Origin: SMYC01 sp965197495
GTDB taxonomy: Bacteria > Acidobacteriota > Vicinamibacteria > Marinacidobacterales > SMYC01
Length of the DNA stretch: 64,000 nucleotides
Direction of reading: 5' to 3'
Assembly (NCBI GenBank): GCA_965197495.1
Contig: OZ240210.1
Span: 5,022,001-5,086,000, forward strand
In this document: piece by piece, positions 55,633-64,000 of the stretch
Position numbering within the stretch: the stretch's first letter is position 1
Layout: the number at the start of each line of letters is the position of its first letter
Notes under the pieces: generated by a model
Databases searched by the model: none
The model's input: the letters and a program-made list of their open reading frames with translations, nothing else
What the model was told of the DNA's origin: nothing
Position numbers and translations under genes: made by a program

Positions 55633-56719
55633 AAAGCCCCGATCTTCGCCAGGCCGGTCATCAAGGCTTCCGTCATGCCATCCACGAAGTACTCCTGCTC
55701 GGCGTCGCCGGAAAGATTCTCGAGTGGCAGCACCGCGATGGATTCCATCTTCGGTCCCTGCGACTCACCGAGGACCCACTCACGAACGTCCGGGACGATA
55801 AAGGCAAGGATCATCAAGAGGATGATGGCCATCGCGCCACCCGCCCAAACCGCAGCTCTTTGATGACGCCGTGTGGGCTCCTTCCAGGGAAGGTCCTTCG
55901 CGATGTCCCCCGTCGAGTCATATCGCTCCGCTGGGTCCTCAGAGAGGCAGCGGTCAATGACCCTGGCGGCGCTGGCTGATACATTCGGACTGGCGCTGGT
56001 TAGGGGATCGGGCTCGGCCTCGATGATGGCGGTGAGCGTCTGTGTCGTGGAGTCTCGCACGAAGGCTCTCTTCCCGGTGGCCATCTCGTAGACGATGGCT
56101 CCGAATGAGAACTGGTCAGAACGGAAATCTGCGGCCTCGCCCTTCGCTTGTTCCGGAGACATATAACCGACCGTACCGAGAATCGTGCCTGGAGTTGTCT
56201 CTTGCACCAGAGTCGAAAGCTCCGAGCCAATGTCGCCGGCGGGCAAGAGCTTGGCAAGCCCAAAGTCGAGAATCTTCACATAACCATCGTCACTGATGAT
56301 GATGTTCTCGGGTTTCAGATCTCGATGAACAATCTCTGCCTGATGCGCCTTCGCCAATCCCTCCGCCATCTGCGTCGCGTAGCGTATGAGCTTATCGTTA
56401 GGGAGCCGACCGTCTGCGAGAATCTCCGAAGCGTCCGGCCCTTCACATACTCCATCGCAATGAACGGAGTACCCTCGTGTTCACCGATCTCGTAGATCGT
56501 GACGATGTTGGGGTGGTTCAAGGCCGAGGCCGCACGGGCTTCTTGCTCGAATCGACGGAGACGGCTGGAGTCCGAGGCCATCTCTTGGGGGAGGACTTTG
56601 ATCGCGACGTCTCGACCCAGTTTGAGGTCCTTGGCCTTGTAGACCTCTCCCATGCCGCCTGCGCCGAGCGGGGAAACGATCTCGTAGCTACCTAGTTGCG
56701 CCCCTGCTTGCAGATTCAT
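55616..56719 (-). pseudogene. PknB-type Ser/Thr kinase, frameshifted and truncated
   Basis: The N-terminus at 56719 reads LGSYEIVSPLGAGGMGEVYKA and VAIKVLPQEM; a one-base shift near 56432 leads to ADGRLPNDKLIRYATQMAEGL, HRDLKPEN, DFG and SPEQ. A membrane span (GGAMAIILLMILAFIV) and the start of a TolB-N-like domain (IAVLPLENLSGDAEQEYFVDGM) follow. The reading is cut at about 55632 by the MITE-like segment (ALNPNRK stop). The kinase domain would be complete without the shift. Confidence 0.82.
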
Positions 56720-57581
56720 CGCTCTAAGCGAGGAAAGTCGTCGTAGTTGAACAGCACCATGGCCTCGCCTCTTTCTTCGATCAGTTTCTGAAGATGTGCG
56801 AGTAACGCATCCCGCCTTTTCAGTACCGCTTTGATCTGGCCCCCACTCAGCAGTTTCATACTGCCATCCTCGAACTCAACGGATCCAAGTTGGGCATCCA
56901 GACGCTCCCGGTTGAGCCCTTTCAGCTTCTCGGCTAGTTTTCGATCGAACTGTACCGGAAGCTTCTTCGGCTTCTTCATATCATTGTCCCGGTAGTGAAC
57001 GCACGGGAGTGGTCAATGAGAATGATATGGAAGTGTGGGTCCACCATGAAATTCTGCGCGTTTCGGTCCTCGTTGTTGATGAGGACATCGAACATCTTCA
57101 TACGGGAAAGCTCGTGATTCCAGCTTGGTGTTCTCGGAGTCTTGTCTTGGGCGTCCCGGTAGAGATTGCTGTCCTCGGCCCATAATTGAAGCGAACCTTT
57201 GTCAATATCGACGCGTACTCTCTTGATACGCCTCACCACCGTGGGGGGAACCATGTTGAGACCGAGCATCTTATCCAACTCGTAAGCGGCAACCTCGGCC
57301 GTATAGCTCTCCCAGTACCCATGGTAGCGGCCCGACTTGATCGGCTTATAGGCTGCGCGGAACTTCTCGTCGCCATTCCTGAGCGTGATTCTCCAAGGGT
57401 TGGTTACCCCCTGGCCGATGGGCTCGAAACCCTCGATCTCCGCTGTTCTGAGGAGATTCTCCATCTCTTCATGACGGCCCAACCAGGACTTGTATGCGCA
57501 GGAGCTGCCGTCGTCTTGCGCTGCGACAAAGGCAACCGTGGCAGCAAAGATAAAAGTCATTAGGCCGATTTGTCTCCTCAT
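56716..57581 (-). pseudogene. Secreted FAM20C/PI-kinase-like protein, frameshifted
   Basis: From ATG 57581 the frame has a signal peptide (LMTFIFAATVAFVAAQ), IGQGVTNPWRITLRNG, FRAAYKPIKSG and the catalytic-loop-like MKMFDVLINNEDRNAQNF, then ILIDHSRAF (DFG-like). The frame ends at 56976, and the adjacent frame continues KKPKKLPVQFDRKLAEKLK and LERR to 56716. One base restores a single protein of about 290 residues. Related to kinases of the PIK/FAM20C/HipA fold; substrate unknown. The upstream GTG-like restart into 57596 is fused to a kinase scrap. Confidence 0.65.
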
Positions 57582-57596
57582 GATGCTCACCTCCAT

Positions 57597-57728
57597 GGAG
57601 AGGACTTTGATAGCAACATCCCTGCCGAGCTTAAAGATCCTTGGCCTCGTACACTTCTCCCATACCGCCTGAACCCAACGCGGAAAGGACTTCGTAGTTG
57701 CCGAGGCGGGTGCCGGGTTGGAGGGGCA
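57597..57728 (-). pseudogene. Scrap of a Ser/Thr kinase N-terminus
   Basis: From 57728 it reads MPLQPGTRLGNYEVLSALG and GGMGEVYEAKDL, then one shift, LGRDVAIKVLSM, and runs into the upstream side of the secreted kinase-like gene. Only the glycine loop and the VAIK lysine remain. Confidence 0.7.
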
Positions 57729-57731
57729 TGG

Positions 57732-58724
57732 CTATTGGTCCGTTGGCACGAGACGCTCGAGCTCTTGGAGCCAGTTGAGCACGATGTGGACTTCGGTGGT
57801 GGTCGCGGGGGCGTCGCGCTGTAGCATCAAGAACCGTTGCCCGTCGGGTGTGACGTCGAACTCGCGGATGCCCAGGGCCGCGCCCCACTGGAAGGAACCA
57901 TCGTTACGGAACAGAACCTTCGGTGCCGAAGCTTGAAACGGCGACGTTTGCAGGATACTCACCACCATCATCCGTTGGCCGCCTTCGGTTCCGACGAAGA
58001 AAAGCTCGTTGCCGTCGGCGGACCACACCGGGAGCCCTCCGCCGTTCACAGAGATTTGATACTCCGCCGTGTCAGCGATCCGCTCGAGGCTCTGCACGTA
58101 GACCTCCGATATGCCCGTTTTGCCGGACCGGTAGGCGGCCCGTCGGCCGTCCGGTGAGAGGTCGGCTGCGCTTTCATTGAAAGGTCGGTTGGCGATTGGC
58201 CGGATTGCGTCCGGTGCGTCGAGCGTGAGGAGCTCGACATCCTCGCTGGTCGACGGGTTTAGCGCGACGAGAACGATGGTATCGCCGACCCAGTCCGTGG
58301 GGAAGCGATTCGCCGGTTTCAAGTCCCGATGGATGATTCCCTTTTCGTGCGCGGCTTCCAGTCCCTCGGCGATTTGAATGAACAGCGGGATCGCTTCGTC
58401 GATTGGAATGGGACCCTTCGAGATTCGCTCCGTCAAGGTCTCGCCTTCCACCAACTCCATGACGATGAACTTCTGCCCGTCGTGCTCCTCAAGCCCATGG
58501 AGTGTGGCGATGTTCGAGTGATTGACTTGGGTGAGCAGCCGGGCTTCTCTCTCAAAGCGGCCCAAGCGTTCTTTGTCTCGTGCGAACTCCTCGGGCAAGA
58601 CTTTGATGGCAACGTCGCGTCCGAGTTTGGTATCGCGGGCTCGATAGACTTCTCCCATTCCACCTGCACCAATGGACTCGACGACTTCGTACTGGCCGAG
58701 TTTGGTTCCTGGGGAGAGGGGCAT
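57732..58724 (-). pseudogene. Ser/Thr kinase with internal deletion joining catalytic loop to propeller tail
   Basis: The first 138 residues are a kinase start (GAGGMGEVYRARD, VAIKVLPEEF, HRDLKPAN). Directly after PAN the sequence changes to RFPTDWVGDTIVLVALNPS and propeller blades with LSPDGRRAAYRSG, WSADGNELFFVG and VTPDGQRFLMLQR, ending LNWLQELERLVPTDQ. DFG, APE, the membrane span and early blades are missing, but the frame is kept. It cannot be an active kinase; it could still make a chimeric protein. Confidence 0.85.
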
Positions 58725-58726
58725 GG

Positions 58727-58905
58727 CTAGTTGACCCTCGGGACGAGGCGTTCGAGTTCTTGGAACCAGTTGAGGACGACATTAATATGCGAAGACGTCG
58801 CCTCCGGGAACTGGAGCATCACGAAAGGCTGGCCGTCAGGCGCGACATCGTAGCCGATCCCGCCACGATCCAAACCGGTGTACGGCACCTCGAAGAGTAC
58901 CTTCG
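58727..58905 (-). pseudogene. Tail of a kinase propeller, fused in frame to IS1634
   Basis: The last 57 residues read VLFEVPYTGLDRGGIGYDV, DGQPFVMLQFPEA and LNWFQELERLVPRVN. They continue the transposase frame without a stop. Probably the 3' end of the kinase whose middle lies at 60022-61140. Confidence 0.8.
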
Positions 58906-59869
58906 GTGGCCGACAAGCGACCAGCCTCTCGTTGGGAAAATCCGGGTGCGTCACCTCAAACAGATTCCGCTCGTCGAATAGCCCCATCTGGAGCACCCCA
59001 TCGTTGATGAGCTTGCGAATCGGTTCGGGACGCAGAGCGGTAATCCAGTCGACACCGTCCATCTCCCGCAACTCGTCGATCTGGGTCTGGGTGATCATTC
59101 CGCGGTCACCCACCATCACAAACTGCTCGATGCCGAAGCGCTCTTGCACCTTTTCTACCTGAGGCAACAGCGTTTTGGGATCGCCCGTGTTGCCCTCAAA
59201 GACCGATACCGACACGGGGATGCCGCGTTCGTTGGTCAGCAGACCGTAGTTGATCTGCAGCTTGCCTTTCTTGCCGTCACGGTCGTATCCGAGGCGGGCG
59301 ATCGGACAACTCACACCCTCGAAGTAGCTTGAGGTTAGGTCATAGAGCGCCAGGCCGTCGTTTTGGAGATGGCGCGCCGCGAGTTTTTTTTCGATGACCT
59401 CCTGGCGTTTGAGAACCCAGTCCATGGCGGCATAGAGATCGTCTTCGCGGGCATCGCTCACCCCCAGGATTTCGGGCAGTGTGGTTGTGTGCCACCACTG
59501 GCTAGTCGCCAGCTTCGACTGCGGTTCGAGGATCCGGGCGACTACCATGGCCACGACCAAATCCCGCTCTGGTGAGTGTCGAGAACCAACGAGCTTTTCG
59601 AAACCGAGCTGTCTCATGGCGCTGAGCACCGCGTCGACGTGGCCATGGTGCCGGGAGCCGTTCTCGACGATTTTGAAGGCGACTTCAACCGAGACGAGCT
59701 TTTCCCCTTTGAGAATGCGTCGGATGGCGTCGACTGCGTCCATGGGCAATTTGGACAAGTTAGCGAGCGTGCGCTTGCGGACGTTTCCGCCCACCCGATA
59801 GGACTCACGCAGCAGGACCGCGGGGGTAGAGTTGCGATTGGGGATGATGTGGATATGCATGCCCACCAT
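58906..59869 (-). pseudogene. IS1634-family transposase, 3'-truncated
   Basis: From 59869 it reads HIHIIPNRNSTPAVLLRESYRVGGNVRKRT, then GFEKLVGSRHSPERDLVVAMVVARILEPQSKLAT, LTSSYFEGVSCPIARLGYDRDGKKGKLQINYGLL (DDE IS4-like core) and FVMVGDRGMITQTQID. It ends at ERLVACR, where the family continues for another 150-200 residues; instead the kinase tail follows in frame. About 320 transposase residues remain. Confidence 0.85.
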
Positions 59870-60021
59870 AATAGCCTATGTATCAATATATATCAAACCA
59901 TAAAAGGCTTTAGACATGCCTACATATTGCATCCCAAAATTAGCCTCTCGGCGTCCCTAAAGACGCGTAATCATTGGGGATTCACACTGTCAGTGGGTTC
60001 ATTCGACCAAGGAACTTCAGG

Positions 60022-61140
60022 TTAACCGCCTGCGTGTGCCGCTCCCAACATCGAAGATCCAGATGTCGGGCCCAACGGGAACAGCGATCTGACGGCCGTC
60101 AGGCGATAAACGAGGATTACTGTGAGGGCCAGGGTCGTCGACGATAGGTGTCGCCCGTCCCTGTCGATCGACCCATACCAGCGTTGTGTTCGCCGCGCCA
60201 GCATCTACCGGCGGGTACACGAGTGTTCCGGTGTCCGAGACTGCAAAATGGGCACTACCCAGCCCAGCGAGATGCGACACCCGCTCGAGGAGAGGAGAGG
60301 GAGAACCTCGAGTGTCCATTTGGGCAAGATCAAACGGAACCGCAAGCAACGCCCCTGACTGGCCGTAAACGAGATGGCCGGCCTGGACGTACCGGGCACC
60401 CTCGGCATCGGGGAGCACGGTGCGCCATTCGTTTGACGCAAGGGACAAGATCGCCGTGACAAATCCTTCGGTCGAGGCGATGGTAAACAGCACATCACGA
60501 CCACCGGGGAGAATCTGAGGGGCAAAGTGTCGAAATTCTCCGTTTGCGGCGTCTGGAAGCGTCAGCGGCTCTGGTGTCCCGCCACTCGCCGACACTTTGT
60601 GAAGGCTAAGAGTGAAGTGCGAAAAGACAATCGTGTCATCGGATCCCCAGCTCGCGCTCGCGAAGAGCGCCATCGTGTCGCAGATCTTCACCGGCAATCC
60701 ACCCTGACACCGATACCTTCTGAAGGGTCTCATTGGTAAGGAAACCGATCCATCGGCCGTCCGCTGAAAAGAACGGAGCTTGCGCACCTTCGGTGCCCTC
60801 GATGGGTTGACCGATGAACTGATCCAACGGGCGAAGAAAAAGCCGCGTCGTTCTGCTTCCGCGCTGGGCCGTGGCGTAGACCAAGAGCTGACCATCGGGC
60901 GAAAGTGCGATGGGATTCACAGAGCCCTGCTCGCCCAGCGACAGTTTCTGCCCAGACGGAAGCGCGACAACGACGCGAGCCGGCGATGGAGAGGCGGGCA
61001 GCTGCCGGCTCGTCCAAACGACGACGGCCGCTCCCACTGCAAACAGCACGGTCAGCGCCCACGGGACCAGACGCTGCCAACGGCGAGCATGAAGTGGCTG
61101 TTCAGCCTGGAGCGCATCAACATCAACGGCTGAAGCAAAA
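60022..61140 (-). pseudogene. Ser/Thr kinase propeller segment, frameshifted, both ends missing
   Basis: It begins near 61140 with a membrane span (LVPWALTVLFAVGAAVVVW), then LSPDGQLLVYATAQRGSRTTRLFLRPL and ADGRWIGFLTNETLQKVSVSG; a shift near 60705 continues GLPVKICDTMALFASASWG, LPGGRDVLFTIAST and LVWVDRQGRATPIVDDP to WIFDVGSGTRRRLT and a stop at about 60022. The kinase domain and the last blades are absent; the tail may be 58727-58905 across the IS1634 fragment. Confidence 0.8.
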
Positions 61141-61207
61141 ACGCACCAAAACCTCCAGTTCTTCTTGAGGTTACGTCGAGCCGTGTGATAAGCTCTTCTG
61201 TTCGGAT

Positions 61208-61486
61208 ATGAGGTTAACCAAGAATCAAGTCGAGTTCATCGCTTACCGTATCACTCGGGAGCTCCAGGACAGGAAATTGATCGAATGCGATTATCCAGCC
61301 CACATGATGGAGTCGCTGATTGGGATCATAACAGAGGAGCTTCTCGTGGAAGATCGGCTGAACGACGAGGTGCGCGAAATCCTCACAGAGCACGCGGAGG
61401 AGATGCGCCGTACGAACGTCGAATATCGCGAGATGTTCAAGATGATCAAGAAAAAGTTGGCTCGGGAAAGGAAGATCATCCTCTAG
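61208..61486 (+). CDS. DUF507 family protein (first of pair)
   Basis: The 92-residue protein begins MRLTKNQVEFIAYRITREL and contains EEMRRTNVEYREMFKMIKKKLARE, matching DUF507. The function is unknown. It forms a tight pair with the next gene (3 bp gap). Confidence 0.88.
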   Translation: MRLTKNQVEFIAYRITRELQDRKLIECDYPAHMMESLIGIITEELLVEDRLNDEVREILTEHAEEMRRTNVEYREMFKMIKKKLARERKIIL

Positions 61487-61489
61487 CCT

Positions 61490-61801
61490 ATGCGACTCTC
61501 CAACGCCAAAGTCAATCATCTCGCCAATCTAGTGATGAACTACCTTCGGAGCGAGCCCGAAGTCGAGTTCTTTGCAGAAGATAGCGACATCCGGCTCGAG
61601 TTGGCGCGCGTCATCCAGGAAGAGCTCAAGGACGACGAGGTCATCGACCAGGCTGTCCGGTACAAGATCGAAAGCCAGGCGCGCGATATCCCCGAAGGCA
61701 GCGAAGAGTGGGACATTCTCTATCGCCGATACTACGACGAACAAATGGGCAAGCGCATGAAGGTCATCCCCGCTGGCTTCGTCCCGACGGCCGATCGGTA
61801 A
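61490..61801 (+). CDS. DUF507 family protein (second of pair)
   Basis: The 103-residue protein begins MRLSNAKVNHLANLVMNYL and has RSEPEVEFFAEDSDIRLELA, IQEELKDDEVIDQAV and EGSEEWDILYRRYYDEQMGK. It is a paralog of the first DUF507 gene; both keep an N-terminal RLxxxxxxxL pattern. Tandem pairs are typical in Acidobacteriota and relatives. Confidence 0.88.
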   Translation: MRLSNAKVNHLANLVMNYLRSEPEVEFFAEDSDIRLELARVIQEELKDDEVIDQAVRYKIESQARDIPEGSEEWDILYRRYYDEQMGKRMKVIPAGFVPTADR

Positions 61802-61810
61802 GCCAAGCCA

Positions 61811-62347
61811 CTACCACAACCGCCACCCAAGAAACCCTGTCACGAGCAGCCATCCGAGCATGGTCCAATGCTCCCGATTGCGCAGAAGCCTTTCTGCGGA
61901 AAATCCGCCTAATGCCGTCTCATCTCCCCTTGGAATTCGAGGCCAAAACAACGGGACGCGTTCGGCGAACGCCGCATGATCGCGAGGAAAGACCTGCCCC
62001 AAATACGCTTCTTCGCGCCTCATGACCGGAACGTAGACGGCGATATAAAGAACCGCCACCACAACGAGAAGAACAAAGCGTCCAGTGGCGAGAGCGAAAC
62101 CGGTGCCGACCAGCAAGCTACCTAGATAGAGCGGGTTACGGGTCCATCGGTACGGACCGCCCGACGCCAGCCGTTTGTTCTTCTCGAGGTGTCCCGCCGC
62201 CCACATCCGAATGAGCTCCCCGGCTAGGGCCACGGCCACCCCGGACGCATAGAGACGAGGCGTTGGGATCGCGAAATAGAGCGTACTCAGGCCACAAAGC
62301 CAACCCAGAGGAACCCGCCATCTCGCTAATCTTTCAGCACTTCCCAA
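61811..62347 (-). CDS. Isoprenylcysteine/phospholipid methyltransferase-like membrane protein
   Basis: The 178-residue protein has about four hydrophobic segments and the ICMT/PEMT pattern RMWAAGHLEKNKRLASGGPYRWTRNPLYLGSLL and REEAYLGQVFPRDHAAFAERVP. Such enzymes methylate lipids or isoprenoid thiols using SAM. It is divergent from hsp20. Confidence 0.8.
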   Translation of the reverse strand: MGSAERLARWRVPLGWLCGLSTLYFAIPTPRLYASGVAVALAGELIRMWAAGHLEKNKRLASGGPYRWTRNPLYLGSLLVGTGFALATGRFVLLVVVAVLYIAVYVPVMRREEAYLGQVFPRDHAAFAERVPLFWPRIPRGDETALGGFSAERLLRNREHWTMLGWLLVTGFLGWRLW

Positions 62348-62443
62348 AACAGCGGACAGTTTACCACGTGGTAAGTGTCATATATCTGATGTTAATATAA
62401 TCATATATAATATAGTAACATGATTTATATAGACGCATATAAT

Positions 62444-62472
62444 TTGACATCTACGTATGTACTTGGTATATT
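62444..62472 (+). promoter_or_regulatory. Strong sigma70 promoter of hsp20
   Basis: TTGACA (62444-62449), 17-bp spacer, TATATT (62467-62472), at the edge of an unusually AT-rich 80-bp tract (62380-62460). No separate heat-shock (CIRCE or sigma32) box was identified. Confidence 0.75.
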
Positions 62473-62534
62473 ACGGAGGTGCCACAGAAAGGTCGTCCCG
62501 AAAGTTTCGAAAGTCCAAAAGAGGAGGATTCCCG

Positions 62535-62972
62535 ATGAATCTAGTAGTTCGCGACCCATTTTTGAAAGATTTCACCGCTCTCGCCAACCGTTTCAACCAC
62601 TTCTTTGATCTGCCCCGCGAGTCCAACGCCGACTATCTCGACGCCTGGAACCCCGCTGTCGACATATTCGACAGGGGCGGTGAAGTGGTCATCCACGCCG
62701 AGCTTCCCGGAATCAAGAAAGAGGACATCGACGTGCACGTCGAGAACAACGTTTTGACCATCCGGGGCAAGAAAGAACGTAAGGAAGAAGCCAAGGAAGA
62801 GGGCTACTACCGAACGGAGCGCTCCTACGGCTCCTTCAGCCGGTCCTTCAGCCTTGCGCGCTCGGTCGACGTTACCAAGATCGATGCCGAGTACAAGGAC
62901 GGCGTTCTCACGCTCTCCCTACCCAAGTCCGAAGAAGCGAAGCCGCGTCAAATCGACGTCAAGGTTGCCTAA
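62535..62972 (+). CDS. hsp20: Small heat shock protein Hsp20
   Basis: The 145-residue protein starts at ATG 62535 after GAGGAGG. It has the alpha-crystallin domain: WNPAVDIFDRGGEVVIHAELPG, VENNVLTIRGKKER, ERSYGSFSRSFSLARSVD, and AEYKDGVLTLSLPKSEEA. It holds unfolded proteins in the cytoplasm. It has its own promoter and terminator. Confidence 0.96.
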   Translation: MNLVVRDPFLKDFTALANRFNHFFDLPRESNADYLDAWNPAVDIFDRGGEVVIHAELPGIKKEDIDVHVENNVLTIRGKKERKEEAKEEGYYRTERSYGSFSRSFSLARSVDVTKIDAEYKDGVLTLSLPKSEEAKPRQIDVKVA

Positions 62973-62990
62973 CGTCATCTCCGGAGGGGG

Positions 62991-63019
62991 GCCGCCCGCG
63001 TGAGCGGGTGGCCTTTTTC
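62991..63019 (+). terminator. Intrinsic terminator of hsp20
   Basis: GGCCGCCCGC and GCGGGTGGCC form a 10-bp stem with a GTGA loop, followed by TTTTT. Confidence 0.92.
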
Positions 63020-63042
63020 TATTTCGAACGTTGCCCAACCGT

Positions 63043-63306
63043 TTAGGGTTCCTCACGTGCAGCCGAGGCGACTAGAAGCTCTTGCGGTGTAAGGATGGAG
63101 GTTTCTTCGAGTTGGCCCTGCGGGTCAATCGCGACCCCGAAGACACCTTTGCGCAGCAGCCCGTCGATGATCCGAAGTAACGTCGTATCCGTCATCTTGG
63201 ACGACTCGAGCACTCTCACCAAAGTCTCGTGTCGAATCACCGCTTGAAAGATCTCGAGCTCCGCGGGTGTATACGCGCTCGGTGGCATGGAAGGCGGTAA
63301 GAACAA
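63043..63306 (-). CDS. Small protein of unknown function
   Basis: The 87-residue frame (PSAYTPAELEIFQAVIRHETLVRVL, TTLLRIIDGLLRKGVFG, LTPQELLVASAARE) looks helical with a possible winged-helix-like pattern. No family was recognised. It is divergent from the PhoD-like gene. Confidence 0.55.
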   Translation of the reverse strand: MFLPPSMPPSAYTPAELEIFQAVIRHETLVRVLESSKMTDTTLLRIIDGLLRKGVFGVAIDPQGQLEETSILTPQELLVASAAREEP

Positions 63307-63513
63307 GCAGCGGACTATAATGTCGCGTCTTCGCTATCCGACGCGCGCATTTCCTCTGGAGGCCTCGAATGCTCACACGACGACAAACCGCTTTGGTCAG
63401 AGTCTCTGTTCCAGGTAAATTTTTTCGCCCGGCGCGTGTCAACCGGCCGACGGGATGTCGCCCCGTTCTCAATGGCGTACAATCCCTGGCGGATTCCTTT
63501 GGGAGGCACGTCG

Positions 63514-64000
63514 ATGAAGCGGATCATTGTCGCGTTAGCATCCACGGCGATTCTGGTGGGAGCCTGCGCTCGAGAAGAATCGACTCCGATCACCAACGGT
63601 CAGGGTGAGATTGCGGGTGAGGTCACGACCGAGAGCGTCATCCTTCAATCCCGACTCACCATCGGCGACGAGTTGGTCGACGGCGATCTCCCCGGCGCGG
63701 AAGGCGTCGCCCGATTCGAGGTCGCGACGTCCACGGAGTTCGCGGACTCGGTGACGACGGGTTGGCTGCGGGCGACGTCCGAGCATGACTTCATCGTCAA
63801 GGCGAAGATCGATGGATTGGATGCCGGAGCTCGCTACTACTACCGCCTCGGCTACCGTCTTACGGAGGATCGGACGACAACGGGACCCACGCGAACCTTC
63901 AAGACACTAGACGGTCCGGAGGCGTCCACCGAAGTCAGTTTCGTCGCCGTGACGGGGATGAACTACCACCGGTTCCACCACGCTCCCAACCGCGCCTACA
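63514..64000 (+). CDS. PhoD-like alkaline phosphatase, N-terminal part (runs off window)
   Basis: The gene starts at ATG 63514 with ribosome site GGGAGG. A lipoprotein-type signal ends in LVGAC. The following residues (ILQSRLTIGDELVDGDLPG, ARFEVATSTEFADS, KIDGLDAGARYYYRLGYRL) match the Ig-like N-terminal domain of PhoD phosphatases. The catalytic domain lies outside. Confidence 0.82.
   Translation, partial: MKRIIVALASTAILVGACAREESTPITNGQGEIAGEVTTESVILQSRLTIGDELVDGDLPGAEGVARFEVATSTEFADSVTTGWLRATSEHDFIVKAKIDGLDAGARYYYRLGYRLTEDRTTTGPTRTFKTLDGPEASTEVSFVAVTGMNYHRFHHAPNRAY

Overview
The window is GC-rich DNA from a Gram-negative bacterium, most likely an Acidobacteriota genome or MAG (inference). 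The signs are many PknB-type Ser/Thr kinases with a C-terminal WD40/TolB-like propeller ending in the LNWxxELxRLVP signature, TonB receptors with an N-terminal carboxypeptidase-regulatory-like domain, a tandem DUF507 pair, and LPS genes (waaA, lpxK, lpxL, waaF, gmhB and a split hldE).

Layout. 1-2.8 kb: a TonB receptor behind a Fur-like site and the tail of a kinase. 2.8-6.9 kb: nested insertions (IS110 fragment; an IS66-like element carrying a DUF4338/DruA-like gene; IS3 copy 1). 6.9-9.7 kb: a kinase and a histidine kinase, both frameshifted. 9.9-10.9 kb: an XRE/nucleotidyltransferase pair. 11.1-14.6 kb: a serine hydrolase with a deleted second copy, and an AAA ATPase. 14.6-25.6 kb: a graveyard of broken genes (Thg1-like, ISL3, PilZ, TPR, cyclase, bestrophin, vapBC) with three more IS3 copies. 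25.6-29.3 kb: a TPP-riboswitch operon (TonB receptor, PnuC-type transporter, NadR-like kinase), probably for thiamine uptake. 29.4-31 kb: another IS and tRNA-Leu. 31-33.4 kb: pgk-tpiA-secG. 33.5-42.2 kb: a cobalamin riboswitch followed by a nine-gene B12 uptake, salvage and assembly operon in which cobT is frameshifted. 42.2-46.3 kb: a proline-rich repeat protein, a REC-PAS-PAS histidine kinase and gap. 46.5-52.9 kb: a tightly overlapped Kdo/lipid A/heptose operon. 53-61 kb: a REC-DUF4388 protein, a shattered metallophosphoesterase, tRNA-Asp and a cluster of decayed kinases with an IS1634 fragment. 61-64 kb: DUF507 pair, a methyltransferase-like membrane protein, Hsp20 with a clear promoter and terminator, and the start of a PhoD-like phosphatase.

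The clearest structural result is that all four IS3 copies carry perfect 3-bp target duplications. Removing each copy with one duplication restores a continuous reading frame in the interrupted gene (tnpA-like, PilZ, TPR, cyclase). This points to a recent transposition burst into genes, some of which had other lesions as well. Single-base indels recur in accessory genes but are rare in the core operons, so they look mostly like real decay; read errors at homopolymers cannot be excluded without raw reads.
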